From assembly GCF_000371925.1 (NCBI RefSeq), contig NZ_AQVE01000003.1:174218-238217 (forward strand): 64,000 nt of DNA, written 5' to 3'. Below, piece after piece: positions 27,621 through 36,471 of the stretch. Source of the DNA: Thiolinea disciformis DSM 14473. GTDB taxonomy: Bacteria > Pseudomonadota > Gammaproteobacteria > Thiotrichales > Thiotrichaceae. The notes below the pieces were generated by a model that saw nothing but the letters and a program-made list of their open reading frames with translations, made no database searches and was not told the origin of the DNA. A program made the translations under genes and the position numbers. The first letter of the stretch is position 1. Each line of letters begins with the position of its first letter.

Positions 27621-28988
27621 ATGGCAGACACTTACGAATCCTTAAAAATACCTCCTCACTCTATCGAAGCAGAGCAATCCGTGCTGGGTGGCTTAATGTT
27701 GGATAATGAAGCGTGGATGGTCGTTGGCGACAAATTGGTAGAAGAAGATTTTTATCGCCAAGATCATCGCTTGATTTTCCGTGCGATTAGCCAAATGGCG
27801 CTCCAGCAAAAACCGGTCGATGTGCTCACGCTTACTGAATGGCTACGTGAGAACCGTCTTTTGGAAGATGCTGGGGGATTAGCGTATTTAGCGCTTATGG
27901 CGAAAGATACACCCAGCGCCGCGAATATCAGCGCTTATGCCGATATTGTGCGCGAGAAATCAATTCTGCGGCAGTTGATTAGTGTCGGTACAGAAATCGC
28001 TGACTCGGCTTTTAATCCGGAAGGACGGGAGAGCCGTCAATTATTAGACGAAGCCGAGCGACGCGTCTTTGAGATCGCCGAACAAGGTGCACGCAATACT
28101 CGCTCTTTCCGGCCGCTCAAAACCCTCATGAAATTATCGCTGGATCATATTCAGGAATTAAGCAAACTTAATTCTGGCATTACTGGTGTGTCAACCGGCT
28201 ATACCGATCTGGATGAGATGACTTCCGGCTTACAAAAAGGCGATTTGATTATCGTTGCTGGAAGACCCTCTATGGGTAAAACGACTTTCTCGATGAATAT
28301 TGCCGAATATGCAGCCGCTCATAAAAAATTGCCGGTTGCGGTGTTTAGTATGGAAATGCCCGCCGAACAATTAACCTTGCGTTTATTGTCCTCCATGGGG
28401 CGAGTGGATCAGCATCGGGTTCGTACCGGTCAATTAACGGATGAAGATTGGCCGCGTATTGCAACCGCCGTGAAAATCTTTGCCGATGTACCGATGTTCA
28501 TTGACGATAGCCCTGCCCTGTCACCAAATGAGGTACGTGCACGCTCACGCCGCTTGGTGCGTGAACACGGACAATTAGGCTTAATCGTGCTCGATTACTT
28601 GCAGCTCATGCAAGGGAGCGGTAAAAATGAAAATCGTACCAACGAAGTATCCGAAATTTCGCGCTCCCTAAAAGCACTCGCTAAAGAGCTAAATGTCCCG
28701 ATTATTGTGCTATCGCAATTAAATCGCAGTCTGGAACAACGTCCCAATAAACGCCCGATTATGTCGGATTTACGTGAATCAGGCGCGATTGAACAGGACG
28801 CCGATGTCATTATGTTCGTGTATCGCGATGAAGTTTATAATCCCGACTCTGCTGAAAAAGGATCTGCAGAAATTATCATTGCCAAACAACGGAATGGCCC
28901 CATTGGCACCTGCCGTTTGACCTTCTTGGGCAAATATACGCGTTTTGAGAATTATACGCCGGATGTTTATAGCCAAGGCTTCGAGTAA
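27621..28988 (+). CDS. dnaB: Replicative DNA helicase DnaB
   Basis: Hexameric helicase that unwinds DNA at the replication fork. 455 residues. The N-terminal domain (about 1-110, PPHSIEAEQSVLGGLMLD) is followed by the linker helix and the RecA-like domain: GDLIIVAGRPSMGKTTFSMNIAE (Walker A), VAVFSMEMPAEQLTLRLLS, GLIVLDYLQLM (Walker B), RSLKALAKELNVPIIVLSQLNRSLEQR (split, about 345-375) and SGAIEQDADVIMFVYRDE. No intein is present. DciA, the likely loader, is encoded at 1596-2012. Confidence 0.99.
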   Translation: MADTYESLKIPPHSIEAEQSVLGGLMLDNEAWMVVGDKLVEEDFYRQDHRLIFRAISQMALQQKPVDVLTLTEWLRENRLLEDAGGLAYLALMAKDTPSAANISAYADIVREKSILRQLISVGTEIADSAFNPEGRESRQLLDEAERRVFEIAEQGARNTRSFRPLKTLMKLSLDHIQELSKLNSGITGVSTGYTDLDEMTSGLQKGDLIIVAGRPSMGKTTFSMNIAEYAAAHKKLPVAVFSMEMPAEQLTLRLLSSMGRVDQHRVRTGQLTDEDWPRIATAVKIFADVPMFIDDSPALSPNEVRARSRRLVREHGQLGLIVLDYLQLMQGSGKNENRTNEVSEISRSLKALAKELNVPIIVLSQLNRSLEQRPNKRPIMSDLRESGAIEQDADVIMFVYRDEVYNPDSAEKGSAEIIIAKQRNGPIGTCRLTFLGKYTRFENYTPDVYSQGFE

Positions 28989-29005
28989 GCAAGGCATCAC
29001 TCGTC

Positions 29006-30436
29006 ATGCGTTTAAGTATTGGTACTAAATTATTTATCGCGATTTTTCTCACCAGCTTGCTGACGATTGCAGCCGCGCTAGGCCTTGTACGTTATCAGGT
29101 CCAAACCACTTATTTGGATTTTGTGCGCGAACAAGAGCAGCAATATTTGGATCAATTACAGCAAAACCTAGTGGAGTACTATCAGGCAGTAGGACGCTGG
29201 GATGAATTACGGAATCGACGGAATTGGTTTATATTTCAGCAGCGCATCGGACGACAATTAGAGGATGATGCGCCGCCCCCGCCACCTGATGCTCATGGGC
29301 GGCGACGCCCATTAGGTGATATCCGCCGTCGCACGGTACTACTCGATCCTCAGCATCAGATCATCCAAAGTAATGCTGCATCCAATGAAGTCCCAGACGT
29401 TGAGCAGACCCTGCTGCTGAATGGCCAAGTAATTGGTTATATAGGACTATATAAACGCCAAGGCTTTTCGGAAGGGAGTCGCGCCGCACGCTTTCTGGAG
29501 CAACAAACCCGTGGCTTATGGTGGGTTGCCCTAGGCACGCTTATTGGCAGTATGATTATGTCTTATTTGCTAGCGCGCCAATGGGTAAAACCGATTCGGA
29601 ATCTGCAAAATAGCACACGCGAACTAGCCAATGGCAATTATAAAACACACATTCAACGCGTCGGCTCTGATGAATTGGGGCAGTTGAGTCACGACTTCAA
29701 TCAACTAGCCCAGCGGCTACAACAACACGAGCAATCGCGCCGCCAATGGATTATGGATATTGCGCACGAACTACGCACGCCCCTGTCGGTTTTGCGTGGC
29801 GAAATTGAAGCTATCCAAGATGGCATCGTGGAGGCTGACGAAGACACCATCCATTCCTTACACCAAGAAACTTTACATCTACAACGCCTAGTCGATGACC
29901 TTTATAACCTATCCATGTCGGATAATGGCGCACTAAGCTATCACAAGGAAAAAATCGATATAACGCAGGTGTTATTAGAAACCTTAGCGCAATTTGCAGG
30001 TCAATTAGAAGAGCAAGCGCTGGAACTCGACACCCACAGGCTAAGTAAAACGCCACTGTGGGCTATGGCGGATGGGCAACGTTTACAGCAATTGCTCCAA
30101 AATGTGCTAAAAAATAGCTTGCGCTATACCGATACCCCGGGGCGAGTCCGTGTCCTCAGTCACGCTATACAAGGCATGGCGGAAATCGTATTTGAAGATT
30201 CCGAGCCAGGCGTACCCGATGAAGCTTTACCCTTGTTATTTAATCGTCTTTATCGGGTGGATGCCTCGCGGAATCGCGCGACGGGTGGAGCCGGTATTGG
30301 CTTAAGTATTTGCAGTAATATCGTTGCCGCCCATGAAGGTAATATTCGCGCTGAGCATTCCGAATTAGGCGGCTTAAAAATTATTATCCGTCTCCCCTTA
30401 CTGCCCACTAAATCACAAGGTATAAGGTCGTTATGA
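29006..30436 (+). CDS. baeS: BaeS-like sensor histidine kinase
   Basis: Inner-membrane sensor kinase of an envelope-stress two-component system. 476 residues. TM1 (about 8-27), a periplasmic domain of about 140 residues containing a Pro/Asp/Arg-rich stretch, and TM2 (about 170-190) are followed by HAMP (RQWVKPIRNLQNSTRELANGN in part). The dimerisation domain carries the phospho-acceptor His in MDIAHELRTPLSVL. The N box LQNVLKNSLRYT, the degenerate D box EDSEPGVPDEAL and the G box GGAGIGLSICSNIVAAHEG follow. The EDSEPGVP pattern and YRVDASRNRATGG match BaeS. It overlaps the regulator gene by four bases. Ligand specificity cannot be seen. Confidence 0.88.
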   Translation: MRLSIGTKLFIAIFLTSLLTIAAALGLVRYQVQTTYLDFVREQEQQYLDQLQQNLVEYYQAVGRWDELRNRRNWFIFQQRIGRQLEDDAPPPPPDAHGRRRPLGDIRRRTVLLDPQHQIIQSNAASNEVPDVEQTLLLNGQVIGYIGLYKRQGFSEGSRAARFLEQQTRGLWWVALGTLIGSMIMSYLLARQWVKPIRNLQNSTRELANGNYKTHIQRVGSDELGQLSHDFNQLAQRLQQHEQSRRQWIMDIAHELRTPLSVLRGEIEAIQDGIVEADEDTIHSLHQETLHLQRLVDDLYNLSMSDNGALSYHKEKIDITQVLLETLAQFAGQLEEQALELDTHRLSKTPLWAMADGQRLQQLLQNVLKNSLRYTDTPGRVRVLSHAIQGMAEIVFEDSEPGVPDEALPLLFNRLYRVDASRNRATGGAGIGLSICSNIVAAHEGNIRAEHSELGGLKIIIRLPLLPTKSQGIRSL

Positions 30437-31122
30437 ATCCGATTTTGATTGTGGAAGATGAACCCAAAATCGCCGATCTTCTGCAAAAATATCTGCAAAA
30501 CTCCGGCTATAAAACCCACTGGATTGCAGATGGTAATCAAGCGTTGGCCTGGCTCAAGGATCACAAAGCTGAATTAATTTTGCTCGATTTAATGTTGCCC
30601 GGCAAAGATGGTTTAGAGGTGTGTAAACAATTACGCCAAACCGATCCACTAACACCAACGATTATGCTCACCGCACGTATCGAAGAAATTGATCGTTTAT
30701 TGGGTTTAGAATTAGGTGCAGATGATTATATCTGCAAACCGTTTAGCCCCCGCGAAGTAGTCGCTCGCATCAAAGCGGTATTGCGGCGCAGTCACGCCTC
30801 CAGCAATCAGCAACAACCTTATGAGGCGAGTGCTTTCGCGAGTTTGCACTTGGATCGAGAACGTTTAAGAGTGATGTTGGGAGACAAAGAAACGACCTTG
30901 ACCTTAGTCGAGTTTGAATTATTAGAAGCACTCCATTCCCAGCCCGGCCGTATTTTTAGTCGCCAACATTTAATGGAGCGCGTCTATCCTGACAATCGTA
31001 TTGTCAGTGACCGTACAATCGATAGTCACATCAAAAAGCTACGCAAAAAAATTGCCGAACTACATCCAGAGAGCGATTTGATTCATTCAGTCTACTCTGT
31101 CGGTTATAAATTCGAAGCCTAA
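30433..31122 (+). CDS. baeR: BaeR-like OmpR-family response regulator
   Basis: 229 residues. Receiver domain 1-115: acidic pair in VEDEPKIADLL, phospho-acceptor Asp in LILLDLMLPGKDG, TARIEEIDRLLGLELGADDYICKPF with the conserved Lys. A winged-helix DNA-binding domain follows (about 130-227): LVEFELLEALHSQPGRIFSRQHLM and DRTIDSHIKKLRKKI, then YSVGYKFE. The IEEIDRLLGLELGADDYICKPFSPRE type segment is close to BaeR. It is coupled to the kinase by a four-base overlap, and a Spy-like gene follows, so autoregulation and control of that gene are likely. Confidence 0.9.
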   Translation: MNPILIVEDEPKIADLLQKYLQNSGYKTHWIADGNQALAWLKDHKAELILLDLMLPGKDGLEVCKQLRQTDPLTPTIMLTARIEEIDRLLGLELGADDYICKPFSPREVVARIKAVLRRSHASSNQQQPYEASAFASLHLDRERLRVMLGDKETTLTLVEFELLEALHSQPGRIFSRQHLMERVYPDNRIVSDRTIDSHIKKLRKKIAELHPESDLIHSVYSVGYKFEA

Positions 31123-31254
31123 AACCTACGACACTTCCTGTTTTTTTCCACAATTCTGGCAAATTCGCTTCACAATCTTGGATTATTGTTAGTGGCATGG
31201 AAGTTCAGGACGAACCGCCAACAACCTAAAACATAATTCTTTTGGAGTGACGCA

Positions 31255-31731
31255 ATGAAAAAATCTTTAGTAGCTTTAATTCTCGGTACCGCGATCGCCT
31301 CTACTGCTGCTGTTGCGGCGGTTGATCAAGAAACGGTTAAACAACGGGCTGAGCAATTAAAAACCGAATTCAATCTCAATGATCAACAAGTTGAACGTAT
31401 TCAGAACATTATTGTGCGTGGCGCCATGACGGATACCGAACGCTTTGAGGCTATGCGTGCTGAGCACCAAGCAAAACGTTTGGCCAAAATGAAAGAAAAG
31501 CTCGGTTTAAGTGATGAGCAAGCGGCAAAAGTTAAGGCGATTATGGATGAGCAGCAACAAAAAATGAAAGTGGCTATGGAAGACAGCAAAAAGCAGTTAG
31601 AAGCGGTGTTAACTCCAGAGCAAATGCAGAAAATGCAAGAAATGCGTGGAAAAGGTGGTAAACACGGCGGACATCGGGGTGAACACGGTGGTTGGGGTGG
31701 CAAAGGCCATCACGGCATGAGCGATCAATAA
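31255..31731 (+). CDS. Spy/CpxP-family periplasmic protein with His/Gly-rich tail
   Basis: 158 residues. Signal peptide MKKSLVALILGTAIASTAAVAA (about 1-22) targets the periplasm. Two LTxxQ-type helices are visible: NLNDQQVERIQNIIV and LGLSDEQAAKVKAIMDEQQQKM with LTPEQMQKMQEM. Members of this family act as ATP-independent chaperones or stress sensors (Spy, CpxP) or metal-resistance proteins (CnrX, ZraP). The last about 25 residues are Gly/His-rich (GGKHGGHRGEHGG, GKGHHG), which suggests metal binding as in ZraP. It follows the BaeSR-like pair by 132 bases; in E. coli spy is a BaeR target. The ribosome binding site is TTTTGGAGTG. Confidence 0.85.
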   Translation: MKKSLVALILGTAIASTAAVAAVDQETVKQRAEQLKTEFNLNDQQVERIQNIIVRGAMTDTERFEAMRAEHQAKRLAKMKEKLGLSDEQAAKVKAIMDEQQQKMKVAMEDSKKQLEAVLTPEQMQKMQEMRGKGGKHGGHRGEHGGWGGKGHHGMSDQ

Positions 31732-31776
31732 ATACTAAAAGTAAGTAGAGCGTCGTTACTGGAACGACTTAGGATG

Positions 31777-31806
31777 AAAGGCCGGAGTAATCCGGCCTTT
31801 TTATAT
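31777..31806 (+). terminator. Rho-independent terminator after the Spy-like gene
   Basis: Perfect 10-base stem AAAGGCCGGA / TCCGGCCTTT with a GTAA loop, then TTTATATTT. The run of A before the stem also makes it a plausible bidirectional terminator for the convergent desaturase gene. A smaller GTCGTT/AACGAC hairpin lies just upstream. Confidence 0.9.
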
Positions 31807-31831
31807 TTAAAGCATATTTAAAGCACAGCAA

Positions 31832-33001
31832 TTAGACCCGCACCACCGAATACCCACGTAAGCGCTGTGCAAACGTTACCAACGCAGCAATCCCCGTTTT
31901 TTCGGCATTACTAATCCAGTCTTGTAACGCTTCAAGGCGCGCTTCTTGGCTAATCGTGGTACGCTCCCACAAGGCCTGTAAGCGCTGCTGATATTGATAA
32001 ACTGTCTCCAACAAATGACTCTCGGCCAAAATCGTTTGAAGCGCCAATTTGGCGGACTGATCTAATTCTTGCGTACTGCTCATCAACTTGCGTGCTGCGT
32101 TGGCACGTTGCTTACACTGTTCGGGGGTACGACATAATTCCGCCTTAATCAGTGGCTGTGTCACTTGACGAGCGAAATGGGACAAAACTTGTAAACGATT
32201 GCCTAATACTGCGGTGACGGTATCAAAATCAACCACCGTTTTCGCAGGGTTTACTTTGACACGCGGTGCGACTTTGCGAACCTTAGCCAAGCCGACGATT
32301 TCAAGCGCGCGGATATAAACCCAACCAATGTCAAACTCATACCACTGGCTAGAAAGACGGGCTGAATTAGCAAAAGCGTGGTGGTTATTGTGTAACTCTT
32401 CGCCACCAATCAGAATGCCCCATGGCGAAATATTGGTAGAAGCATCCACTGTGTTCCAATTGCGATAACCGACAAAATGACCTACACCATTAATCACACC
32501 CGCTGCCCAAAACGGAATCCATAACATTTGTACTAACCAAATCGCTAAGCCCGCCCAAGCGAATAAGATAATATCGATCACTAACATCAAGACAATGCCT
32601 AGCCACGGAAAACGTGCATATACGTGGCGCTCTAACCAATCATCTGGCGTGCCTTTACCATAGGCTTCTAAGGTTTGCTGGTTATAAGACTCTTGTCGGT
32701 ATAACCATGCTCCCAGCCATAACACCTTATGCAAGCCGTATACTTGAGGACTATGCGGATCTTCCTTGGTTTCACATTTCGCATGATGCTTACGGTGAAT
32801 CGCTACCCATTCACGCGTCACCATCCCAGTGGTGAGCCAAAGCCAAAAACGGAAAAAATGCGACGGTAACGGTGATAAATCTAAAGCACGATGCGATTGA
32901 CAACGATGCAAGAAAATCGTAACAGCGGCAATCGTGATATGTGTTAAGACCAGTGTGATTAAAACAAGCTGCCACACAGCTAAATCAGCAAATAATCCCA
33001 T
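31832..33001 (-). CDS. Membrane fatty acid (acyl-CoA/acyl-lipid) delta-9-type desaturase
   Basis: Di-iron integral membrane desaturase that introduces a double bond in a saturated acyl chain and so controls membrane fluidity. 389 residues. The three histidine boxes are complete: HRCQSH (32-37), HRKHH (69-73) and HNNHH (204-208). Four TM segments lie around 10-30, 45-62, 135-150 and 152-170. Residues after about 255 form a helical extension (NRLQVLSHFARQVTQPL..., many Gln/Leu) as in the DesA/PA0286 type of Pseudomonas. Partner reductase genes are not adjacent. It faces the Spy-like gene tail to tail. Confidence 0.92.
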   Translation of the reverse strand: MGLFADLAVWQLVLITLVLTHITIAAVTIFLHRCQSHRALDLSPLPSHFFRFWLWLTTGMVTREWVAIHRKHHAKCETKEDPHSPQVYGLHKVLWLGAWLYRQESYNQQTLEAYGKGTPDDWLERHVYARFPWLGIVLMLVIDIILFAWAGLAIWLVQMLWIPFWAAGVINGVGHFVGYRNWNTVDASTNISPWGILIGGEELHNNHHAFANSARLSSQWYEFDIGWVYIRALEIVGLAKVRKVAPRVKVNPAKTVVDFDTVTAVLGNRLQVLSHFARQVTQPLIKAELCRTPEQCKQRANAARKLMSSTQELDQSAKLALQTILAESHLLETVYQYQQRLQALWERTTISQEARLEALQDWISNAEKTGIAALVTFAQRLRGYSVVRV

Positions 33002-33093
33002 ATAGTTCTAGCGTCTCTCTACAGTTAAATCTAAATCAAAAACAGTACATCCGGTATATCTTACTCAATCTATAAAATCGCTTAGCCTAATAG

Positions 33094-33663
33094 TCACTCG
33101 TCCTCAGTTTGATAGTGCAATAACACGCTTACTACCTGCCCGGCTCGACTTTGGCGATGTAAGCGCAAAGGGAAATTTTGCCAATCAATAGTTAAGTCGG
33201 TCTCATGTTCCGCATAAATCCAAGCCCCTGCTTTAAGCCAAGCAGGCTGACAAACTTGCGCTACACTTGGGGCTAATAACGCTTGGCGAAAGGGGGGATC
33301 CAGAAAAATTAAATTAAATGCTTGTGGTGGTGGCGTTTGAAGAAATTGTAGGGCATCGGTGTGATACAACACGGCTTTATCCGTTTTTAAGCTGGTGACA
33401 TTCGCCTTTAACTGGGCAAAGGCTTTCGGGTGTTTTTCGACAAAACTACAGTGCAAAGCACCACGGGATAACGCTTCAAACCCAAGCGCGCCACTGCCTG
33501 CAAATAAATCTAAACAAAAAGCACCCTGAACTTCAAACTGTAACCAGTTAAACAGCGTCTCACGGATACGATCTGGCGTGGGTCGCAAACCGCTTACCTC
33601 AGCAATAGGCAAACGTCGGCTGCGCCATTCGCCTCCGATGATACGCAGTTTGTGACTCTCCAT
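33094..33663 (-). CDS. rsmD: 16S rRNA (guanine-966-N2) methyltransferase
   Basis: SAM-dependent methyltransferase that modifies G966 of 16S rRNA. 189 residues. Early motif IIGGEWRSRRLPIAEVSGLRPTPDRIRETLFNWL (split, about 8-42), SAM loop CLDLFAGSGALGFEALSRGA and catalytic NLIFLDPPFRQ (DPPF) are all diagnostic. It is divergent from ftsY, the usual arrangement in gammaproteobacteria, with a 118-base shared promoter region. Confidence 0.97.
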   Translation of the reverse strand: MESHKLRIIGGEWRSRRLPIAEVSGLRPTPDRIRETLFNWLQFEVQGAFCLDLFAGSGALGFEALSRGALHCSFVEKHPKAFAQLKANVTSLKTDKAVLYHTDALQFLQTPPPQAFNLIFLDPPFRQALLAPSVAQVCQPAWLKAGAWIYAEHETDLTIDWQNFPLRLHRQSRAGQVVSVLLHYQTEDE

Positions 33664-33781
33664 CCGCTTGACCTTTATTGATGGTTATTACGCATTTAGC
33701 TAGTAAATGATAGTATTCTCGGCGTTTGTATCGGGGGCATTGTTGGCTAACCCGAACCCATAGCTTATAGGTAATCATACG

Positions 33782-34846
33782 ATGTTTGGATTCGGAAAGA
33801 AAAAAAAACCGGATACGGAAACAGCTCCGGTAACAACACAAGCCCTCCCACCAACTGCCACCACGGAAAGCAGTCCTAGCGCCGAGATAGTGGATACGAC
33901 TAGCGCGAAGCCAGAGAAATTAGGTTTATTTGCGCGCCTCAAACAGGGCTTAGCAAAAACGGGAAGCTCCCTGACACAAGGCATGGAAACCCTCATCAAA
34001 GGCAAAAAGCGTGTTGATGATGAAGTGCTCGAAGAATTGGAAGGCCGTCTTCTCACCGCTGATGTAGGCATGGAAGCAACGACCAAAATTATGTCTGATT
34101 TAGCGCAGCGCGTCAGCCGTAGCGAGTTAGATGATCTGGATGCCCTAAGAACTGCCTTGCATCAAAAAATGAGTGCCATGCTCAAGCCCGTCGAAAAACC
34201 ACTGGTGATTAATCCAGCCCATAAACCCACGGTGGTCTTAATGGTCGGGATTAATGGCGCGGGCAAAACCACCACAATTGGCAAGCTTGCTAAAAAATTT
34301 CAGCAGCAAGGTAAATCGGTCATGCTTGCCGCTGGGGATACCTTCCGTGCAGCAGCGGTAGAGCAACTCACTATCTGGGGCGAGCGTAATCATATACCTG
34401 TGATTGCTCAAGGCACAGGGGCTGATTCGGCTTCGGTGATTTATGATGCTGTACAATCGGCTCAAGCCCGTGGCATTGATATTCTTTTGGCCGATACCGC
34501 TGGACGCTTACACACACAAAGCAACTTGATGGACGAGTTGAAAAAAGTAAAGCGTGTCATGCAAAAAATCGACGCAAATGCTCCTCATGAAGTCATGCTG
34601 ATCGTTGACGCCAGTATTGGGCAAAATGCCTTGGTTCAAGCACGCCAATTCAATGAAGCGTTAGGGATCACGGGCATTACTGTCACCAAACTCGATGGTA
34701 CAGCGAAAGGTGGTATTTTATTTGCCATAGCCGAGCAGCTAAAAATTCCGGTACGTTTTATTGGGGTTGGCGAAACCATTGATGATTTACAAACCTTCAA
34801 TGCCGATGAATTTACTAAAGCCTTATTAAGCGGCGCCAAAGAATAA
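33782..34846 (+). CDS. ftsY: Signal recognition particle receptor FtsY
   Basis: GTPase receptor that docks SRP-ribosome complexes at the inner membrane. 354 residues. The acidic/Thr-rich A domain is short (about 1-50). The N domain starts about residue 55 (FARLKQGLAKTGSSLTQGM). G-domain motifs: VGINGAGKTTTIGKLA (P loop), DTFRAAAVEQL, LADTAGRLHTQSNLMDEL, TKLDGTAKGG and PVRFIGVGE. It is the first gene of the ftsY-ftsE-ftsX operon; ftsE starts at the base after its stop. Confidence 0.98.
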   Translation: MFGFGKKKKPDTETAPVTTQALPPTATTESSPSAEIVDTTSAKPEKLGLFARLKQGLAKTGSSLTQGMETLIKGKKRVDDEVLEELEGRLLTADVGMEATTKIMSDLAQRVSRSELDDLDALRTALHQKMSAMLKPVEKPLVINPAHKPTVVLMVGINGAGKTTTIGKLAKKFQQQGKSVMLAAGDTFRAAAVEQLTIWGERNHIPVIAQGTGADSASVIYDAVQSAQARGIDILLADTAGRLHTQSNLMDELKKVKRVMQKIDANAPHEVMLIVDASIGQNALVQARQFNEALGITGITVTKLDGTAKGGILFAIAEQLKIPVRFIGVGETIDDLQTFNADEFTKALLSGAKE

Positions 34847-35494
34847 ATGATTGAATTTAAAGGGGTCAGCAAACGTTATTCAACCGGCCAATTGGCCTTG
34901 TATAATGTCAATCTTAGCTTAGCTGCTGGTGAGATGATTTTTATTACAGGTCATTCTGGTTCGGGCAAAAGTACACTTTTAAAATTAGTCGCTTTATTGG
35001 AGCGCCCCAGTAAAGGTGAAGTGATTGTGGGTGGACGGCCTCTCAATAAACTCAGCCAGCGTAATATTCCCCATTATCGGCGCCGCATTGGTTTTATTTT
35101 TCAAGACCCGCATTTATTACATGATCGCACGGTGTTCGACAATGTAGCGATGCCCTTATTATTATCGGGCCTCGCTCAAGCTGATATTCGTCGTCGTGTA
35201 CAAGCGGCATTAGATAAAGTAGGACTCGCTAATAAAGAAAAAAACTATCCTTTGATGTTATCGGCGGGTGAAAAACAACGCGTGGGTATTGCGCGTGCTA
35301 TGGTCAATCGCCCAACGATTATTTTAGCGGACGAACCCACAGGAAATCTTGACCCCGAATTAGCGCAAGACATTATGTATACGTTTGAACAATTTAATGA
35401 ATTAGGCGCTACTGTATTAATTGCGAGCCATGACCATGCTTTAGTGGAACGTATGCGTAAACGCACGATTGTACTGCAAAAGGTAAACCCATGA
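34847..35494 (+). CDS. ftsE: Cell division ATP-binding protein FtsE
   Basis: ABC ATPase that with FtsX transmits ATP-driven changes to periplasmic EnvC-type activators of amidases at the septum. 215 residues. Walker A GHSGSGKSTLLK, Q loop FIFQDPHLL, signature LSAGEKQRVGIARA, Walker B IILADEPTGNLD and H loop ASHDHAL are all present. The signature reads LSAGE rather than LSGGE, as is usual for FtsE. It overlaps ftsX by four bases. Confidence 0.98.
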   Translation: MIEFKGVSKRYSTGQLALYNVNLSLAAGEMIFITGHSGSGKSTLLKLVALLERPSKGEVIVGGRPLNKLSQRNIPHYRRRIGFIFQDPHLLHDRTVFDNVAMPLLLSGLAQADIRRRVQAALDKVGLANKEKNYPLMLSAGEKQRVGIARAMVNRPTIILADEPTGNLDPELAQDIMYTFEQFNELGATVLIASHDHALVERMRKRTIVLQKVNP

Positions 35495-36471
35495 GCAGCG
35501 AAACAGCTAGCGCCAAAAATACCCCTAGCCAACGTCAAAACCCATTGAAAATTTGGCTGCATCAACAACGCCACGCGATTCAATTTAGCTTGGAACGCTT
35601 ATGGTTTAATCCTATTTCTACGTGGATAACCTTAGCGACCATAGCGATTGCACTATCTTTGCCTACCAGTCTGTATTTATTAGTTCATAATTTACAAACA
35701 CTGACCGACAGCAAAAGTGAAATTCCAACTATTACGATTTTCCTTAAACCAAACATCTCTGAGCAAGAAGCTAAAGATCAAGCAGAGCTGATTGCAGACT
35801 TTCCAGAAGTCAAACATGCGCGCGTTATGAGCAGTAATGAAGCAATGGTAGACTTTCAAAACCGGATGGGTAGTGATGATATTATTCGAAGCCTCGGCAA
35901 GGTAAATCCCTTTCCCAATATGATCATTGTCACGCCTGATTTAACGGTCTTAGGTGGCACTGAAGAAGGCATGTCAGACTTTATTGCTCGTATTAGGGCT
36001 AGTAAAAATGTTGAGAGTGTTGCCAATGATACCTCTTGGATTATGCGTCTTCATGCGATTTTCAAAATTGTGAATCGTATTTTGCTAATCGTGTTTGCCT
36101 TGCTGGGTTTAACTGTTTTATTAGTTATCGGCAATACGATTCGCTTAGATATTGAAAACCGCAAAGAAGAAATTCGTGTCACTCGTTTAATTGGTGCAAC
36201 TAATACTTATATACGCCGACCTTTTTTATATAATGGCCTGTGGCTGGGCTTTTTCGGGGGCGTATTAAGTTTATTGATTTTGCATCTAGCCTTGCACTTT
36301 CTTAAAGAACCTGTGGCTGAATTAGCATTACGCTATAACACCAATTTTAGCCTAGTGGGCATCAGTCCTGTCTTATCGCTGGAGATATTAGTAGTCAGTG
36401 CGATTTTAGGTCTGATTGGCGCATGGATTGCGGTGGGGCGCTATTTGCGCCAACGTGAAGTCAGCGAATAG
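35491..36471 (+). CDS. ftsX: Cell division protein FtsX
   Basis: Four-TM partner of FtsE. 326 residues. A cytoplasmic N-terminal tail precedes TM1 (about 48-68, TWITLATIAIALSLPTSLYLL in part). A large periplasmic loop follows with PTITIFLKPNISEQEAKDQAELI and ARVMSSNEAMVDFQNRMG, then TM2-TM4 (VNRILLIVFALLGLTVLLVI, LWLGFFGGVLSLLILHLAL, SLEILVVSAILGLIGAWIAV). The segment VTRLIGATNTYIRRPFLYNG between TM2 and TM3 is an FtsX hallmark. Its end overlaps the convergent repeat-protein gene by 11 bases. Confidence 0.97.
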   Translation: MSSETASAKNTPSQRQNPLKIWLHQQRHAIQFSLERLWFNPISTWITLATIAIALSLPTSLYLLVHNLQTLTDSKSEIPTITIFLKPNISEQEAKDQAELIADFPEVKHARVMSSNEAMVDFQNRMGSDDIIRSLGKVNPFPNMIIVTPDLTVLGGTEEGMSDFIARIRASKNVESVANDTSWIMRLHAIFKIVNRILLIVFALLGLTVLLVIGNTIRLDIENRKEEIRVTRLIGATNTYIRRPFLYNGLWLGFFGGVLSLLILHLALHFLKEPVAELALRYNTNFSLVGISPVLSLEILVVSAILGLIGAWIAVGRYLRQREVSE

